From Macrobrachium rosenbergii (lineage: Eukaryota > Arthropoda > Malacostraca > Decapoda > Palaemonidae), in NCBI RefSeq assembly GCF_040412425.1, contig NC_089749.1, positions 15,375,162 to 15,439,161 on the forward strand: a stretch of DNA of 64,000 nt. Reading direction: 5' to 3'. Shown in pieces: positions 1-12,642 of this stretch. The position numbers and the translations under genes are program-made. Each line of letters starts with the position of its first letter. Within the stretch, counting starts at the first letter, position 1. A model generated the notes under the pieces. The model worked only from the letters and a program-made list of their open reading frames with translations, searched no databases and was not told the origin of the DNA.

Positions 1-115
1 ATTACATTTCCATTGAATTTGTGAGATTGTTGCAGAAGCAAAGAATTAATTTTTTTTGTTTTGGCAAACTGCCATTCTGTACAACATTGTGAAAAGTTCT
101 TTTCTTTCTTTGCAG

Positions 116-197
116 GTATGAAAGAGAAGTTAATCAGGCTTCCAGATTAGCTATACAAGAAGCATCTTTACAAATAGTTGCAAAGAGAGTAGAGTAA
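116..197 (+). CDS. Last coding exon of an unidentified gene (5' part outside window)
   Basis: A strong acceptor (pyrimidine-rich tract ending TTTGCAG at 115) precedes an open frame that encodes 26 residues starting YEREVNQASRLAIQEAS and ending IVAKRVE, then TAA at 195-197. The exon enters with one base (116) completing a split codon. The peptide is charged and probably helical. I do not recognise the family. The rest of the gene lies left of the window. It is convergent with the mitochondrial carrier gene on the minus strand. An AATAAA at 420-425 supports a short 3' UTR. Confidence 0.72.
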
Positions 198-445
198 CTT
201 TGTATAAGGTTTGTTTATTAGAATGTAAATCTTTCAATAGTAACCAGTTTTCCTTCTCTTAAGCTTTAGCTGTCTGCCAGTGGTGTTTAATATCAGTTTA
301 TAAGCTATATGTACAGTAACAGTTTACTATATTTATCAGATGCTTTCAACTATATAGGGTTTATTAGGATGTCAGGCTTTTTGTGTATTGTGTGTATTTT
401 TGTACATTTATATCTGGCGAATAAAATGAAATATTTTTTTTTTAT
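198..445 (+). other. 3' UTR with AATAAA signal
   Basis: AT-rich sequence after the TAA. AATAAA at 420-425 is followed by a T-rich stretch, as expected near a cleavage site. The exact end is inferred. Confidence 0.55.
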
Positions 446-3040
446 ATTTACTTATATAAGTGAAGTGGCCAAACGCCATTTGTAGAGGCTTTAATCCAAG
501 AGGATCAGCTTAATTGAATGCATTGAATTGTTTAGTCTTAGGTATTGATTTCTGAAATAGTAAACTTATTGATTTTTTCAACTGTAGACTTTCGTGATAA
601 TCCTTAGCAATAGCAACTTACTTTCTGTGATGTTTAGTTTGAGGTCAGTATAGTTTACAAAGAAGTTCCAAAAACCTCAGTTCTTTCAAGTATCCATAAC
701 CCTGATAACTTGTTCCAGTTCCTTCCAGACATGGTTGCACCCCAGGGGTTTGTCATTCAAGTTTTCAGTGACAAGCCAGCTCCTGCGGACTAACATTATG
801 ATTAAGTGTTGTTAGGAATTAAATTTTTATCTCTGACAGTTGTGTCTGGTTTTCAGTCACTCTGGTGGCAAGAAAACTTGCCTAAAGATACAAAATGTTT
901 AAGTCTACATTTTTTAAAACATTGGTGCATCTCCTAAGAATTTTGAGGTTGTAGCATTTGACTTCCATTCCCTTGACAGTTTTATGCATTTTTAAAGTTG
1001 TAGCTGTTTTGTCTAATAACTCCCTTAGGTTTTGTGGATGCTGTTACTCTTTTTTCTAAATATTGTAAAGAACTGCTGTTCAACTTTTAGAATGGTGACC
1101 TTTGTTGTTTTTGCAAGGATTTGCAGAGATGTTAGTAGTCTTTCATCTGGTTTTTTTCATCAACTGGTGCCCTCAACTATCTCCAATACAGGCACCAGGC
1201 ATTGCCATACTCTCTGCTCTTTTTGTTCATGTGCTGACTACTGTTGCTTATCATCACAGGTGGCCATGTCCTTGTGTTGGGTGTAAGGTTATAATCGTCT
1301 TACTCTCCCTTCCTTCCTTCATCAGACACAGGGAACCAAGGACATTTTTACCTGAATTTACTGCATAGTACATACCCTTATGGGGTAGACAGCCATCTTC
1401 AGGCATTCTTCCAATGCAGACCCATTGTTTGTGGGAGTACCTGTTATCAGGAGATACTTCCATTGCAGATCTTTCAAGTACAGAAGAGCTTTTGGATCAT
1501 CCTCAGCCAACTCCCAATTTTTGTCTGTAGTAGACTTCCAGCACAAATTCTTTGTTCTTGGATTCATTTGCTTTGTTTTCCTTCTACTGATTAGGCTATG
1601 AATAATGGATATGTGATACTGTAATATAAGTTTTCATACAAAATTATTAGTTGTCCTCTCAAATGCCCTTCTCCATTCTCTGCTCTGAGAGATTGGCACA
1701 GTAGAATGAGCATAATAGGTGGAACAGTTTGGGAACTTATGCACTTAGTTTTATTTTAATAGATTAATTTGAAGTAGTCTAGTAAACAGAACAAGTCTCA
1801 CTGCCAGACTTAGAGTTTGCCTGTGAGAGAACTGAAATTGAACCAAATTAGCTAGTTGTTCTAAATGATGAGTCCAAAGGAAACTAATAAGTGAAACTTG
1901 AGGTAATCATTCTCCAGAATAGCCTTGTGTGTGTGTAATAAAACCAACCTGTCTCCAGTGGTCTTAGGTATGTAAATCAATGAAGTTTGGTGCCCAAGTA
2001 GAAATAACATTGCTTATTTGTTTTCATTTGCATTCTTCATACTTAACTGCTGAAATATTGTCCTGATTAAATTTTTGCACATTTAATAAATTCTCTGGGT
2101 CATGAAGCCTAGAAATATAAGTGATTTGGTCATCTACCACTTTTCTCATTACAAATAACAGTTAGTAACCATGCCATCACAAGTATTGGAAATGAATGAG
2201 ATAGTTACAAAAAACTTTTATTTGGAAGAATAAGTTATTCTCATACTCCATAATATACACATTCATACTTTTCAAAACAAAACAAGTACTGTATTGTATT
2301 TCTATAAAAATAATAATTACAAAATTTAAAAACTTTGCATGAAATTTTATACTATCTGTATAAAACAAATAACACTAATGATTAACAAAATGATTTCCTA
2401 ACTGTTGTGAGTTACCATTCAGTGTCATGCGCACTACAAAAATAAAGAACTTTAGTGTTACACTTTAACAGATAAGATGACTGCAGTTACAAACACGGCA
2501 AAGGTGCATTTCACGTGAGACTGACTTTGTATGTGTTATCCAATTTAGTGAGTAATACTGCATATAAAAATCACACAAACATCAGTTTACTCACGTTCCA
2601 TACACATCTCCAATGCCCTGATACTCTGATTACATAATCTTTGGTTAATATATCTTTCAAAACACTTCATCTTCCAAAGAAAAAATATATACACCACTGG
2701 TAAGAAAAACTTTACAAAAGATTATGCATGCATCCCACTGCAAGACAGTGGAGTGCAATACTAAAGAATACCAGATATAATTGACATATGCAATTCTATT
2801 ATATTTGACAATATCAGCACCCTACGAAGATGGAATTTTATGCTTCTTGTATCTGTAATGTACTAATTTAATACACGTGTTTTAAAAAAAAACTGAAATT
2901 ATCAGGTCTGTTGTGCAAAACAGACTTGCATGAGACACTTCATTTTATAATTCTTAACAGATTGTCTCAGGATTCACAAATTTCCTAAGATATACAGCAA
3001 TTAGAGCTACAAAATTTGAAGGATCATACACAATCCCAAA
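446..3040. other. Space between convergent genes, no gene recognised
   Basis: AT-rich sequence between the plus-strand gene end and the minus-strand carrier. Short ORFs at 1032-1567 on both strands show no recognisable domain; an old transposon remnant is possible but unsupported. The part above about 2200 could be 3' UTR of the carrier, since several AATAAA motifs occur on the minus strand. Confidence 0.4.
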
Positions 3041-3046
3041 TTTACT

Positions 3047-3297
3047 TTTATTACACAGTAATAGATGCAAAATACAGAAAGGGGACAATGCTGTTTTTGA
3101 TAATACAGCTTTATTTGGGAAAGTACACTGACCCTCCTGAGCTTTTCTATTTTTGCAGGAGATTAAATTACAAGTATCGCGCAGCAGTGAATATTTTAAT
3201 ACACAAAAATCTTCCTAAGGTCATTAAATAAACCTTGTGAAATGTTACAGGAACTCCTTTCCACTGGCATTTGAGCTTTCACTAGATTCTCTAACAC
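3047..3297 (-). other. Probable 3' UTR of the mitochondrial carrier
   Basis: Sequence downstream of the TAG at 3298-3300. Minus-strand AATAAA hexamers lie at 3110-3115 and 3047-3052, 183-251 nt past the stop. Which is used, or whether the UTR runs longer, cannot be told from sequence. Confidence 0.4.
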
Positions 3298-3417
3298 CTA
3301 ATAGAACTTCTTCAACTGTTCGAAGGTGACAAAGAAGATTATGTTCCATGGCCCCAGTCTCAGCCAAGTAGGGATGAAGCCCTTGTATAACGCCAAAGGT
3401 CCCTCTGACTTCACAGT
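3298..3417 (-). CDS. Bmcp: Bmcp coding exon 8 (stop codon exon)
   Basis: Acceptor CTTTTCCAG, 39 codons ([18 protein letters not shown] to EQLKKFY), then TAG at 3300-3298. [17 protein letters not shown] is the diagnostic sixth-helix segment of this carrier branch. Confidence 0.95.
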   Translation of the reverse strand, partial: TVKSEGPLALYKGFIPTWLRLGPWNIIFFVTFEQLKKFY

Positions 3418-6400
3418 CTGGAAAAGATGTTTATCTCTTTAAATTTGCTAAAGCCATGAGGCAAAGCATGGAGGAAGAGGAAATCAAAAAGAATGGAAAT
3501 GTAAAGTGTGAAAGAGGATTGTTATGAAGTGGAAATGTAAGATACCAAAGGCCAAAATCTTTGGAAATGAAGTGTACAGGCTTGTAACAAAAAATTTAAA
3601 TTTATTAAAAGTTTTGTTTGTTCCCAACATAGTAGGACTTGACAAATTGGTCTTATGAGAAAGTACCCGTACAGTATTTATTTTAAAACTAAGGTTATGG
3701 TCTAGGCTATCAAACATTACTAATCAGTATGAAAGCTGTATTAATTTACCCAAAATTTTAATATAGTCAGGTTACTGAATAATAAAATACTTTCACTCCA
3801 CATTTTCTATGCTCAAAAAAAAAAAAAAAAAGTAAATTCATGTGCAGCAGACGGTTTCATTATACTTTTGAACATTTAAAATTTTTTCTTCATGATGCTT
3901 CACTTACTGTACATTATTTACCTTGCATACATAATTACCTGCATCAGTACTCCCTGTTTTGTAAAAAAGTCTTTACTGGTGCTTTTCCTACAAATACAAA
4001 GTTGCTGTGACTACTTGTGGTGGGAAAGATTGAACATTAGTTAAAAGCCTTCAATTGACACCTTGTCCCGCCTTTGCTTCACCTTCATGTAATTATATGA
4101 TGGCTTTTAGTTTTGTTGATGTAGTAAATGTGACACTGCTGTTTCTTGCTCTTTTCTAGTATCCTATCTTCAGACTCGTTTAGGCTACAGCATTCTACTG
4201 TTCTGGTCTTTATACTTTACTCCTTTACTAATAATGAAAATACAATGATAAAAGTTCAAGCACTGGAAATATAAAACTGAATTTCACTTATTGTTTTCTA
4301 CATTCATTGCTTTTGACTAAAGATGTCTTAAAAATAAACTCACCTGTACTAAACAGTCCACAGTACTGTTGTATATGCTTGAGGTGCATACAGCTCCATT
4401 TCCACTTAAGGCTGCTGGGGAAGATTTAAGCCTCCTTTGATTCATTAATCGAGTCTTCGTGAGAGAAAGATGGAAGAAAACATTAGGATAAATAGGTAAC
4501 AATATCATGAAAGCTTCTAAAATGTTTGTTAAATCACGTGCAGTAATACATTTTTGGCAGTTATCTGGTAAAACTTAAGCCTTTTGGTCACTAGGCCTTT
4601 GAGAGTCCCGGCTGTCCTAGAGCCATCACTTATGCAACATTTGACTTCCTTTGCTGTTTGGGACGTTCTTATTTGGGTTTGATCCCGCATTCTGGTCTCA
4701 TTTTAAAGCATTTTAAGTCAACTATAATCTGGTATTTCTAAATACAGCAAAACCCAGAAAGGATGAAATGACGTGTGTTAGAATTACCAAAAAAGAGTGT
4801 ATTTCTAAGTGTCATTCACAGTGTCATAAGAGACCTAAAAGGTTGATAATTAGACAAAGAAAAATAAAAAGGATAGTGACATACCCGAACAACATCTAAT
4901 GGGGTCGATGCAACTGCACCGCCAAGGCTGGATATGAAGCTAGACCTGTTACAAAAAATAAAACACAAAAATCACCATCTGACATAAGGACACAAATAAC
5001 ACTTGTATTTTTTTTTTCTTAAAGAGGTTTTGAATTTTTGCTTTCCTTTTTTTCGTTTTCCTTTCCAAAGACGAGTTTTTTCCTTGCTCACTGAATTCTT
5101 GATTGAATTAATTTATGACTTCTCACTGTCTGACGTCATAAAAGAAACAAAAACTGTGCACCTGGCATGCAGTTACTGAATAATAACCATAATGAATAAT
5201 TCAACAAAAATTTCTAATGGCATGCTTTTATAAGTGTTTATGCATTTTAAATTTACTTAAAAGCTTCACACACAATTCAATTGAATTCTATCAAAATCTG
5301 ATAAAGCAGGACCTAGACAATATAAGCTGTAATTGGTTTTAAGAGTTTTGTGAAAAAGAAATAAAAGAGCATTTGCATGTGAAACTTAAAATCTGAAAAA
5401 GCAGTCAGTCAGTGAGAGGTTTCCATTTATTTGTTTTTTTTTTTTTCATTTTGGTATCAACCAATTAAGGCAAAAACTTTAGGCTTTAAATTCTCGACTT
5501 CACTTATAAAAAAATTGAAAAAAAAATTGTACCTTAATTCTCACTATGAAAATGATAAATGAAAGTGATGAACTGGAATGATATAATGAATCAGACTTGG
5601 TAATTTAAAGATATAACTACGCAAGAATAGGGTGCATAACAAATGAGATGAAAAAATTTACATCTACAAAAATTACATAAGAAATACTGGTATATAGTTA
5701 ACATTATGGACTAAATATTCACTGCGAAGTTCTAAGGAACTTCGCTTATCATATCAAAGTTTAACTTTAAATTTGCAATCTTTTATGATGATGAAACATG
5801 GAAAGAATTTGAATCTACAGATTATAATTAAACCTTGTACAGAAGCATGATTCCTAATGCAATGATTTCAATATAAATTTCAAGTGCAAGAAAGCACAAA
5901 GTATTACTGTAGGAAGGCAAAAGCAATTAGATCTTTATATCTCAATCAAGCACTTTAAAGTTATCCCTTATTGTCACACTTTATTCTGGGAAGTTAGTGA
6001 AAACACTGTAACAAATACAAAAAAAAATGGAAGGGAGAGTTAAGGGAATCAAGTTGAATGCTGTTAACAATAATGTATAATGAGATGATTAATGACAATG
6101 AGACACTATAAGTGATGATAATGATAATGTTACAGTACAGTTCAGGTTATCAACGTTACATGGGACAAGTCACTCCCGAGAATCATGGCGGTTCCTCAGC
6201 TCAGGGCCCCACAGTCCAACTCACGGACTGGGGACCCATGCCGGGTAAGCGGTCTGGGACCGGGGATTTGGGTTCCGTTGCCAGGGCCTCAAGGACCCTA
6301 GATTCATCTTGGACATGCGTTTGCGAAACATCTGGAATGGACACACGTGAAACCATGTGGTGGTTGCCAAATACGCAGGCTTTCCACCAGGAAAAAGACA

Positions 6401-7292
6401 AACTAACCAATTCTTACTAAGCATTTCCCCAACTAAAGCTAAAACCCTCACAGGCTAACAATATACTGAGCTACATTACACAAAGGCAAAAACTGTACAT
6501 TAAATCTCACTTTATTGAAGCCTATCTCAAACATAAGCTTTTTTTTTTTTCTTATACAACTCTTGAACTTTTAAAAAAAGATGTAACAATGAGTCTCATC
6601 CACTCTGTCTTTCATTCTTAATGAGATGAAAATTACAAACTTTGTTAATGTGGAACTGGGTTAACATGCACTTTATGCACTCTTCGTATGATGCCAATTC
6701 ATTAAACTGTAAATTGAAGGCTAGGTAAAAAATACAAACTCAGGTACAGTAACATCTTAAAAATCAATCTGTATTATTACAGCAACTGCTTAATTTAAAA
6801 CGTGAGGTTTCAACATTTTTATAGAAAAAAAGTCTGGTTTAATACAGAAGAAAATAAATTACAGCAATAGCGTATCTGAATCAGAGTTACGTACAACACA
6901 GTTAAGCAAGATGCTGTTATAATAACTTAGCCCCTGGTGTACAGTATTTGATAATAATGTTAAGTCCTAGATATTTTGAATTAAAAGCTCAGCCTACAGT
7001 AAAAAAGAAAAACATTTTTAAAACATATACAAAACACAGGTACTTACAAGAAATGATTCGTAGCATTGTCGGGCAATATATTCATTTTAATGAAGTAATG
7101 TTTACACATATCGTAAATCGGTAACTCCACACCAACTATCACGCCTGCTCTCTGAGCTGTTGGACACACACCCTATTCAATTACAAAAGAGAACAATATC
7201 AGAAATAATACCAATTACAGTAAAATAATTGTATTACATTTACTTCATGAACAGATGACTTCTCAATTTAAAAAGGACATTGTATGTTTATA

Positions 7293-7334
<42 letters not shown>

Positions 7335-8922
7335 AAAAAAAAAAAAAAGGTGCAATAAATTGCTCACTGTAATTGTAAGGAATTATGGTATTTTCATTTT
7401 GTGCATAAATACTGTACCATTTTCTATACAATCTTTACAAAGTCTTTACTTACTCGCCATAGACCCTGGATACCTTCTTGGTTATATATACTAACGAATG
7501 CCTGCAAGAGGCTTTTTTCTTTAAAGTCGGTACGGCCACTCTGCAGTCGCACTTTAAGCACATCTGTGGGATTAGCCATGGCACTGGAGACCACACCTAA
7601 ACATGTAAAAAGAAGGATAAATGTTTAAAATTAGAATTTGGAAGTAATAAAAGCACTGAATACAGGGGAGGTTAGGTGGGGTTCTTATAATCAAAACATG
7701 ACCATTAAAACTTACTATCAAATGCTTTGCAAAGAGAGTGCTGTGTATACCATCTCCCAGTACCAACTGACAGGTCAGGAAATATATACCCAATGATAAG
7801 TATGCTCCCACACACTTCCCAATGATAAATATGCTTTCACATAAAAGCAAAATGCAATCATCAACACACACCTGCTGTGACTGCACAGAATACATTGATT
7901 CCCAATCTTTCTTCATCGGGATTCTGAACTATCATCTGCTTGAGGGTGTAATAAATACCGAATTTGATTGTGCCATACGTAGCTTGCCGGAGGACAGCGG
8001 GTGCAATTCTGAGGACAAAATAGTAAGAATGAATGCATGTATAACATCAAGTTTTAACTCTTCTTACATTGCCTGCAAGGTTTCAAATGCACTTTTAAAA
8101 CCTCCTTCAATAGAGTATGTTTATGCAGGTTTCAATTTTTTTTGCATGAAATTTAAATTTATCCCTTTAACTAGAGAAAACCAGCTGTACCAAACAAATA
8201 TGCATAAAATTGCTTTTGGGATATCTTTTAAGATCACTTCGATACAAAATGGGCTACATACCCGAAGTATAATGCACGAACTCCCTCCTCACTGGATATC
8301 TTGAGGAGGGCATGAAGCATACCCCGATATCTTTTGGCTACAACTTCACCAGCGTCACATTTTCCACCCTGAATTTGTAATCTGGTTTTGGTCGTATCAA
8401 TTGGAAAGGTTCCTGGAAAGAAAAAAAAACAATTAACACTGATGAAGCACACAACACTAACAATTCTGGCTGTGAGCCTATTTGGAACTTATTATATTTC
8501 AAAACTTAGTATTTTTATAAGCTGGAGAAAGATCTATCTTTCTTCAAGCTTGTTAAAATGAAAGCTGAACCTCATCTCATTCAACCAGCCTGTAAGGAGG
8601 TCAACCTAAGCACCCGCCACTTGTATTAACAATTCACCAGTCAAACGCACATAGTATGTGCAGTGTTTTTTGGGTAAGTTCCAACTATCCATGAACTACA
8701 GTAGCAATAATTCATTCTTAATCAACAAGTAAGAAATAGGAATTTGTAACAGTCGACAGCAACCAAGAATCTTCAAGTAAGCAAAGTATCCAAAGAATAG
8801 TTTCAACTAAACAATACTTTTATCAGAGGAAAACCTCAAAACCAAACTCCGAAGCTCACAATCTACCCTAGATTTCCTATTAACGGCTTGTTTAACGTAT
8901 AAACAAATTAGCTGGAGAACGT

Positions 8923-8964
<42 letters not shown>

Positions 8965-11900
8965 ACAAACTAAAGCTAAAGGAAACCTTTCAAGTCAGTG
9001 AACTGAGCAACTACGAAACATAGCAAGCAGCACTCCTAAGAATGTCTCTGACACCTTTATGTAGAGCAACCTGCATACCTGAGCTATCTACCTGTCAGAT
9101 TTAAAGATACTATACTAGCAACTATACTAGCAACCAAAATCTGTTAATATATATTGCCAATAAAGGACAAGGTGCTTGCCAGCGATGAGATCTAACTAAA
9201 GATGTCTTTGGGCTTGACCCAGAAAAACAAAACAGATACAGCATCTGGCTTTGATTCGAGTTTTTCTGGGGGTCAATGGACTTTTCTGTTAAGTAAGTAT
9301 GTATTTAGTGCCGCTTTAAATAAAGTTGTTAAAATTCCTTACTCTTTCTCCACCTTAAGGCAAAAGTAACTTGATAAACATTAACAAGAATAACATGTTA
9401 CTTATTCGTCAAGGTGGCGGAAGATATCAGCATTATAAAATTGGCAGTTTATGGCCTATGGAAAGATAACTGTGGAATATTTACTTACTGATGTCGTCTT
9501 ACTCATAAATGTGTGCAATATCTATACAAAAATAATGAAAAACGTATATCACAAGTATCTGAAAATGTTACGCTTCCTACCACAAACCACGTGTCACAAA
9601 ATCTAGGGAAGTGAATTTGTCGATAATCTCGCATGCACAAGGAACACTTAGAAGTGCGCAAAAAGCGCATTTAGTCTAGCCATTCTGGGCAAGACTAAGG
9701 GGATTTAGGAGCGGCGGAGAGTGTGACGCGGGAGCGAAAGACTTCTTAACTAAATGGCGAGAAATTGCGCGATAAAAGATACAGAAATTTAAACTGCATA
9801 ACTGAATATAACAATTTCCAGCGATGACTGTTTTATAATCACCGAACACACGCACATACATACGTACGAGGTCACTTTCCCAAAATCGAGAACATTTCAC
9901 TCATGACTTTGAATAATAAAGTAGATTAAAATAACATACAATATCTTTTGACAGTACAAGGAATGACGTAAGAATGAAAACAGTAATATTAGTGGCAACA
10001 GCATTAATAGCGGTAACATCGAGCCAATATTATTGCCATGCATCCAACTTTTCAAAAGAACGTTCCCACAAATACAAAGCCAATTCAGAGCTTTATTGGT
10101 TAATAAAGGGTTAACAATTTACACCTAAACAAAGCAAAGTACGTTATGTCAAAATGTTTTGATTCAATGTTTTCTATACAACGTAACACGAATCACCTGG
10201 AATCGGGTGAACAGAATTTATTTCATTCGAGGTGGACATTGTGACCTTACCAACATTTTGCTGTTGGCGTTGTTATTTAAAAATCGAAATAAGCTGAATT
10301 TCGTTAAAATAAAACAATTGAAAACTGAGATTTTCACCGGGGAAACCCAACTTTCCGAAAAACAAATAAAATCTTCATAACAGTAGCGGCAAAAGAGAAA
10401 TAACGAAAAATACGACAGAAATGAATAATAAGCAGCAGCAATAAAATTCTTCCCACTTCAAAACACGGGTGACATTGCACTGAAATCCGGAGTCTGCAAA
10501 CATTCGTCAAACGGAAACTCTGCAGAATATTCCTTGCCGTTAAGAGTATCATTGCGTCAGCAACTCCCTCACCAATATCCCTCACCATTTAAGACTATTT
10601 CATGACTAAGAGTGTCGTTACATCGACTAATCTCTGTAACTCTCATAGTTGTCCTCGGCTTAGCAAGTTCAAGGATCTTCCCGATCGAAGAACTTTTTTT
10701 TTTTTTTATCCCATCATTACACGCTAATAAGCTGTTCCTGGACTGGAAATGCGAGATATAGGATTCTCAACACCAAATCACGATATAACCATCGAGGTGT
10801 GAATATGATTTTTTTTCCTTATCCTAACAAAATGACGTGCCACTTGATGGAACTACCCTTTACAAGGAAGCTATACCGCCTGCATATACGCCTGGCAAGA
10901 AATACATTGCAATAAAACTGACTTTCTCCTAATGATATCCAATTTTTCAGATAACAAGGTCTCGTTATAAGATTGCCGAGCACGGAAAGTCAAGTATTCT
11001 TTAACGACGAGAAATTCCATAGATAATTGCGTTCTTTTTATTGCCTTCACATCGGCTAAGCCTTATCAGAGAGAAAATTGGACCTAGTCAGTCAAGCAAA
11101 TTCAAAGACTTTTCCTATCTAGACATTTTTTCGTTCAACATTCCCCATGCTGAATGAATCAAGAACAAAACTTACTATACCCCTGGAAAAAAAAAAAGAT
11201 AAATACATACGAATATATAAATAAAACGAAAACTTGGGTAGTTTGAGAAACATATTAGATCTGAATTCAATTTTAAAAATATCAATTATTTTTGGCTCTG
11301 ATGTTTAACTAACGACAACGGTACGATAATGTTTTAACATTCTCTTTAAAAAAATCCAAGGCGGTCACTGCGGTGTTCATTTACATCAAGCTACTGTTTT
11401 GGACTACAACGATAACGCCAAAAGGCTTTCTCGAAAGTTCAGTGTAGTTTTAAATATCAATATTCTAATTTATATTACAATAATTTTGACTATTAACTGC
11501 CAGTTGGGTATAATTAACCTTTCTGAATAGTCATACTCATAATCTGTTACGGCGTTAAAAGACTTTGAATTCTCCTACCTCTCCTTGTTTCATACTACGC
11601 TGCCACGTCTCGTATATTGTGCTTGCGCAATCACAAACGGCATAAACATGCATCATGCTCATAAATACCTTGCTCTCTTTGGAGGATAATCAACTTCACG
11701 AGGCACAGGCAGCCCTGACCCACACACAGAAAGGGAAATGGATAGGGAGAGAAGTCTCAAGGACACAGGAACACTATTAAAAGGGCTAACGGAAAAAAAG
11801 GAGCTATACTAAGCAAACGTATGGCAAGATCTTGATACGATATAAATAGAAGTATGTCAGCGTGGAAGCTTACGCTCTTTCTTGGGTGCAATCCAAAAAT

Positions 11901-12289
11901 ACTCTTTTCCTTTACACGGTAATTTTCAGAGTATGACGACAGTCGAGTTATGTATGACTGTAGGTATGTAGGTACAGTATGTATGTATGTCTATAAATTA
12001 CACCCCTCGAAGCACGCAAGGGTCAACTCCCGTATCTTATGAAGTTTATAGGGACCGAGTCACGAAAGACGCCGTGACATGCAAGGGGTCATAGTCACCT
12101 GTATATCAACTTCCGCGTGTCAGTACAACCTTCTTAAAGCAAATTTAGATTCCGTTGATATCGATTCATACAATTAGTTTGATAAAGATAAGACTTCCAA
12201 TACGCAAACACAGGTATATACTTCTTATGCTGCTAACAATAATATTCAACGATCTTAGAAGTACAATACTATTTAACATTTTATATCTC

Positions 12290-12332
<43 letters not shown>

Positions 12333-12554
12333 TACGCTCTGATTTTTGAACTGTAGTACGACAAAGCAACAGTAAAAGAACAAAAAATAAAACATTAAAA
12401 TATCACGAGAAAGTGGGAAATCGCCGAGCTAAGAAATCCTGTTATTACAGAAGAAAAAAATCTAACAAGGGTTATTTTAGTTATATTACTTCAATCTGCC
12501 CATGTTCTACGTTAGCATCGAGGCCGCTACACGGGTCGGCTTGTCTTGCGCTGG

Positions 12555-12642
<88 letters not shown>

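Larger units (their letters stand above)
3418..8261 (-). other. Bmcp introns 2-7
   Basis: Introns at 8009-8261, 7597-7871, 7173-7453, 4946-7047, 4455-4884 and 3418-4343. They hold a poly(A) run near 3815-3831, an AT repeat at about 7295-7331 and, in the 4946-7047 intron, a GC-rich block (6150-6410) described separately. Confidence 0.8.

Noticed and set aside
1254..1567. Two overlapping minus-strand ORFs
   Set aside because: Neither has a known motif and they would need a frame change to join; kept as unexplained intergenic sequence.
7822..8304. 160-codon plus-strand ORF
   Set aside because: It lies opposite Bmcp exons 2 and 3 and the intron between them; the minus-strand frame is the real one.
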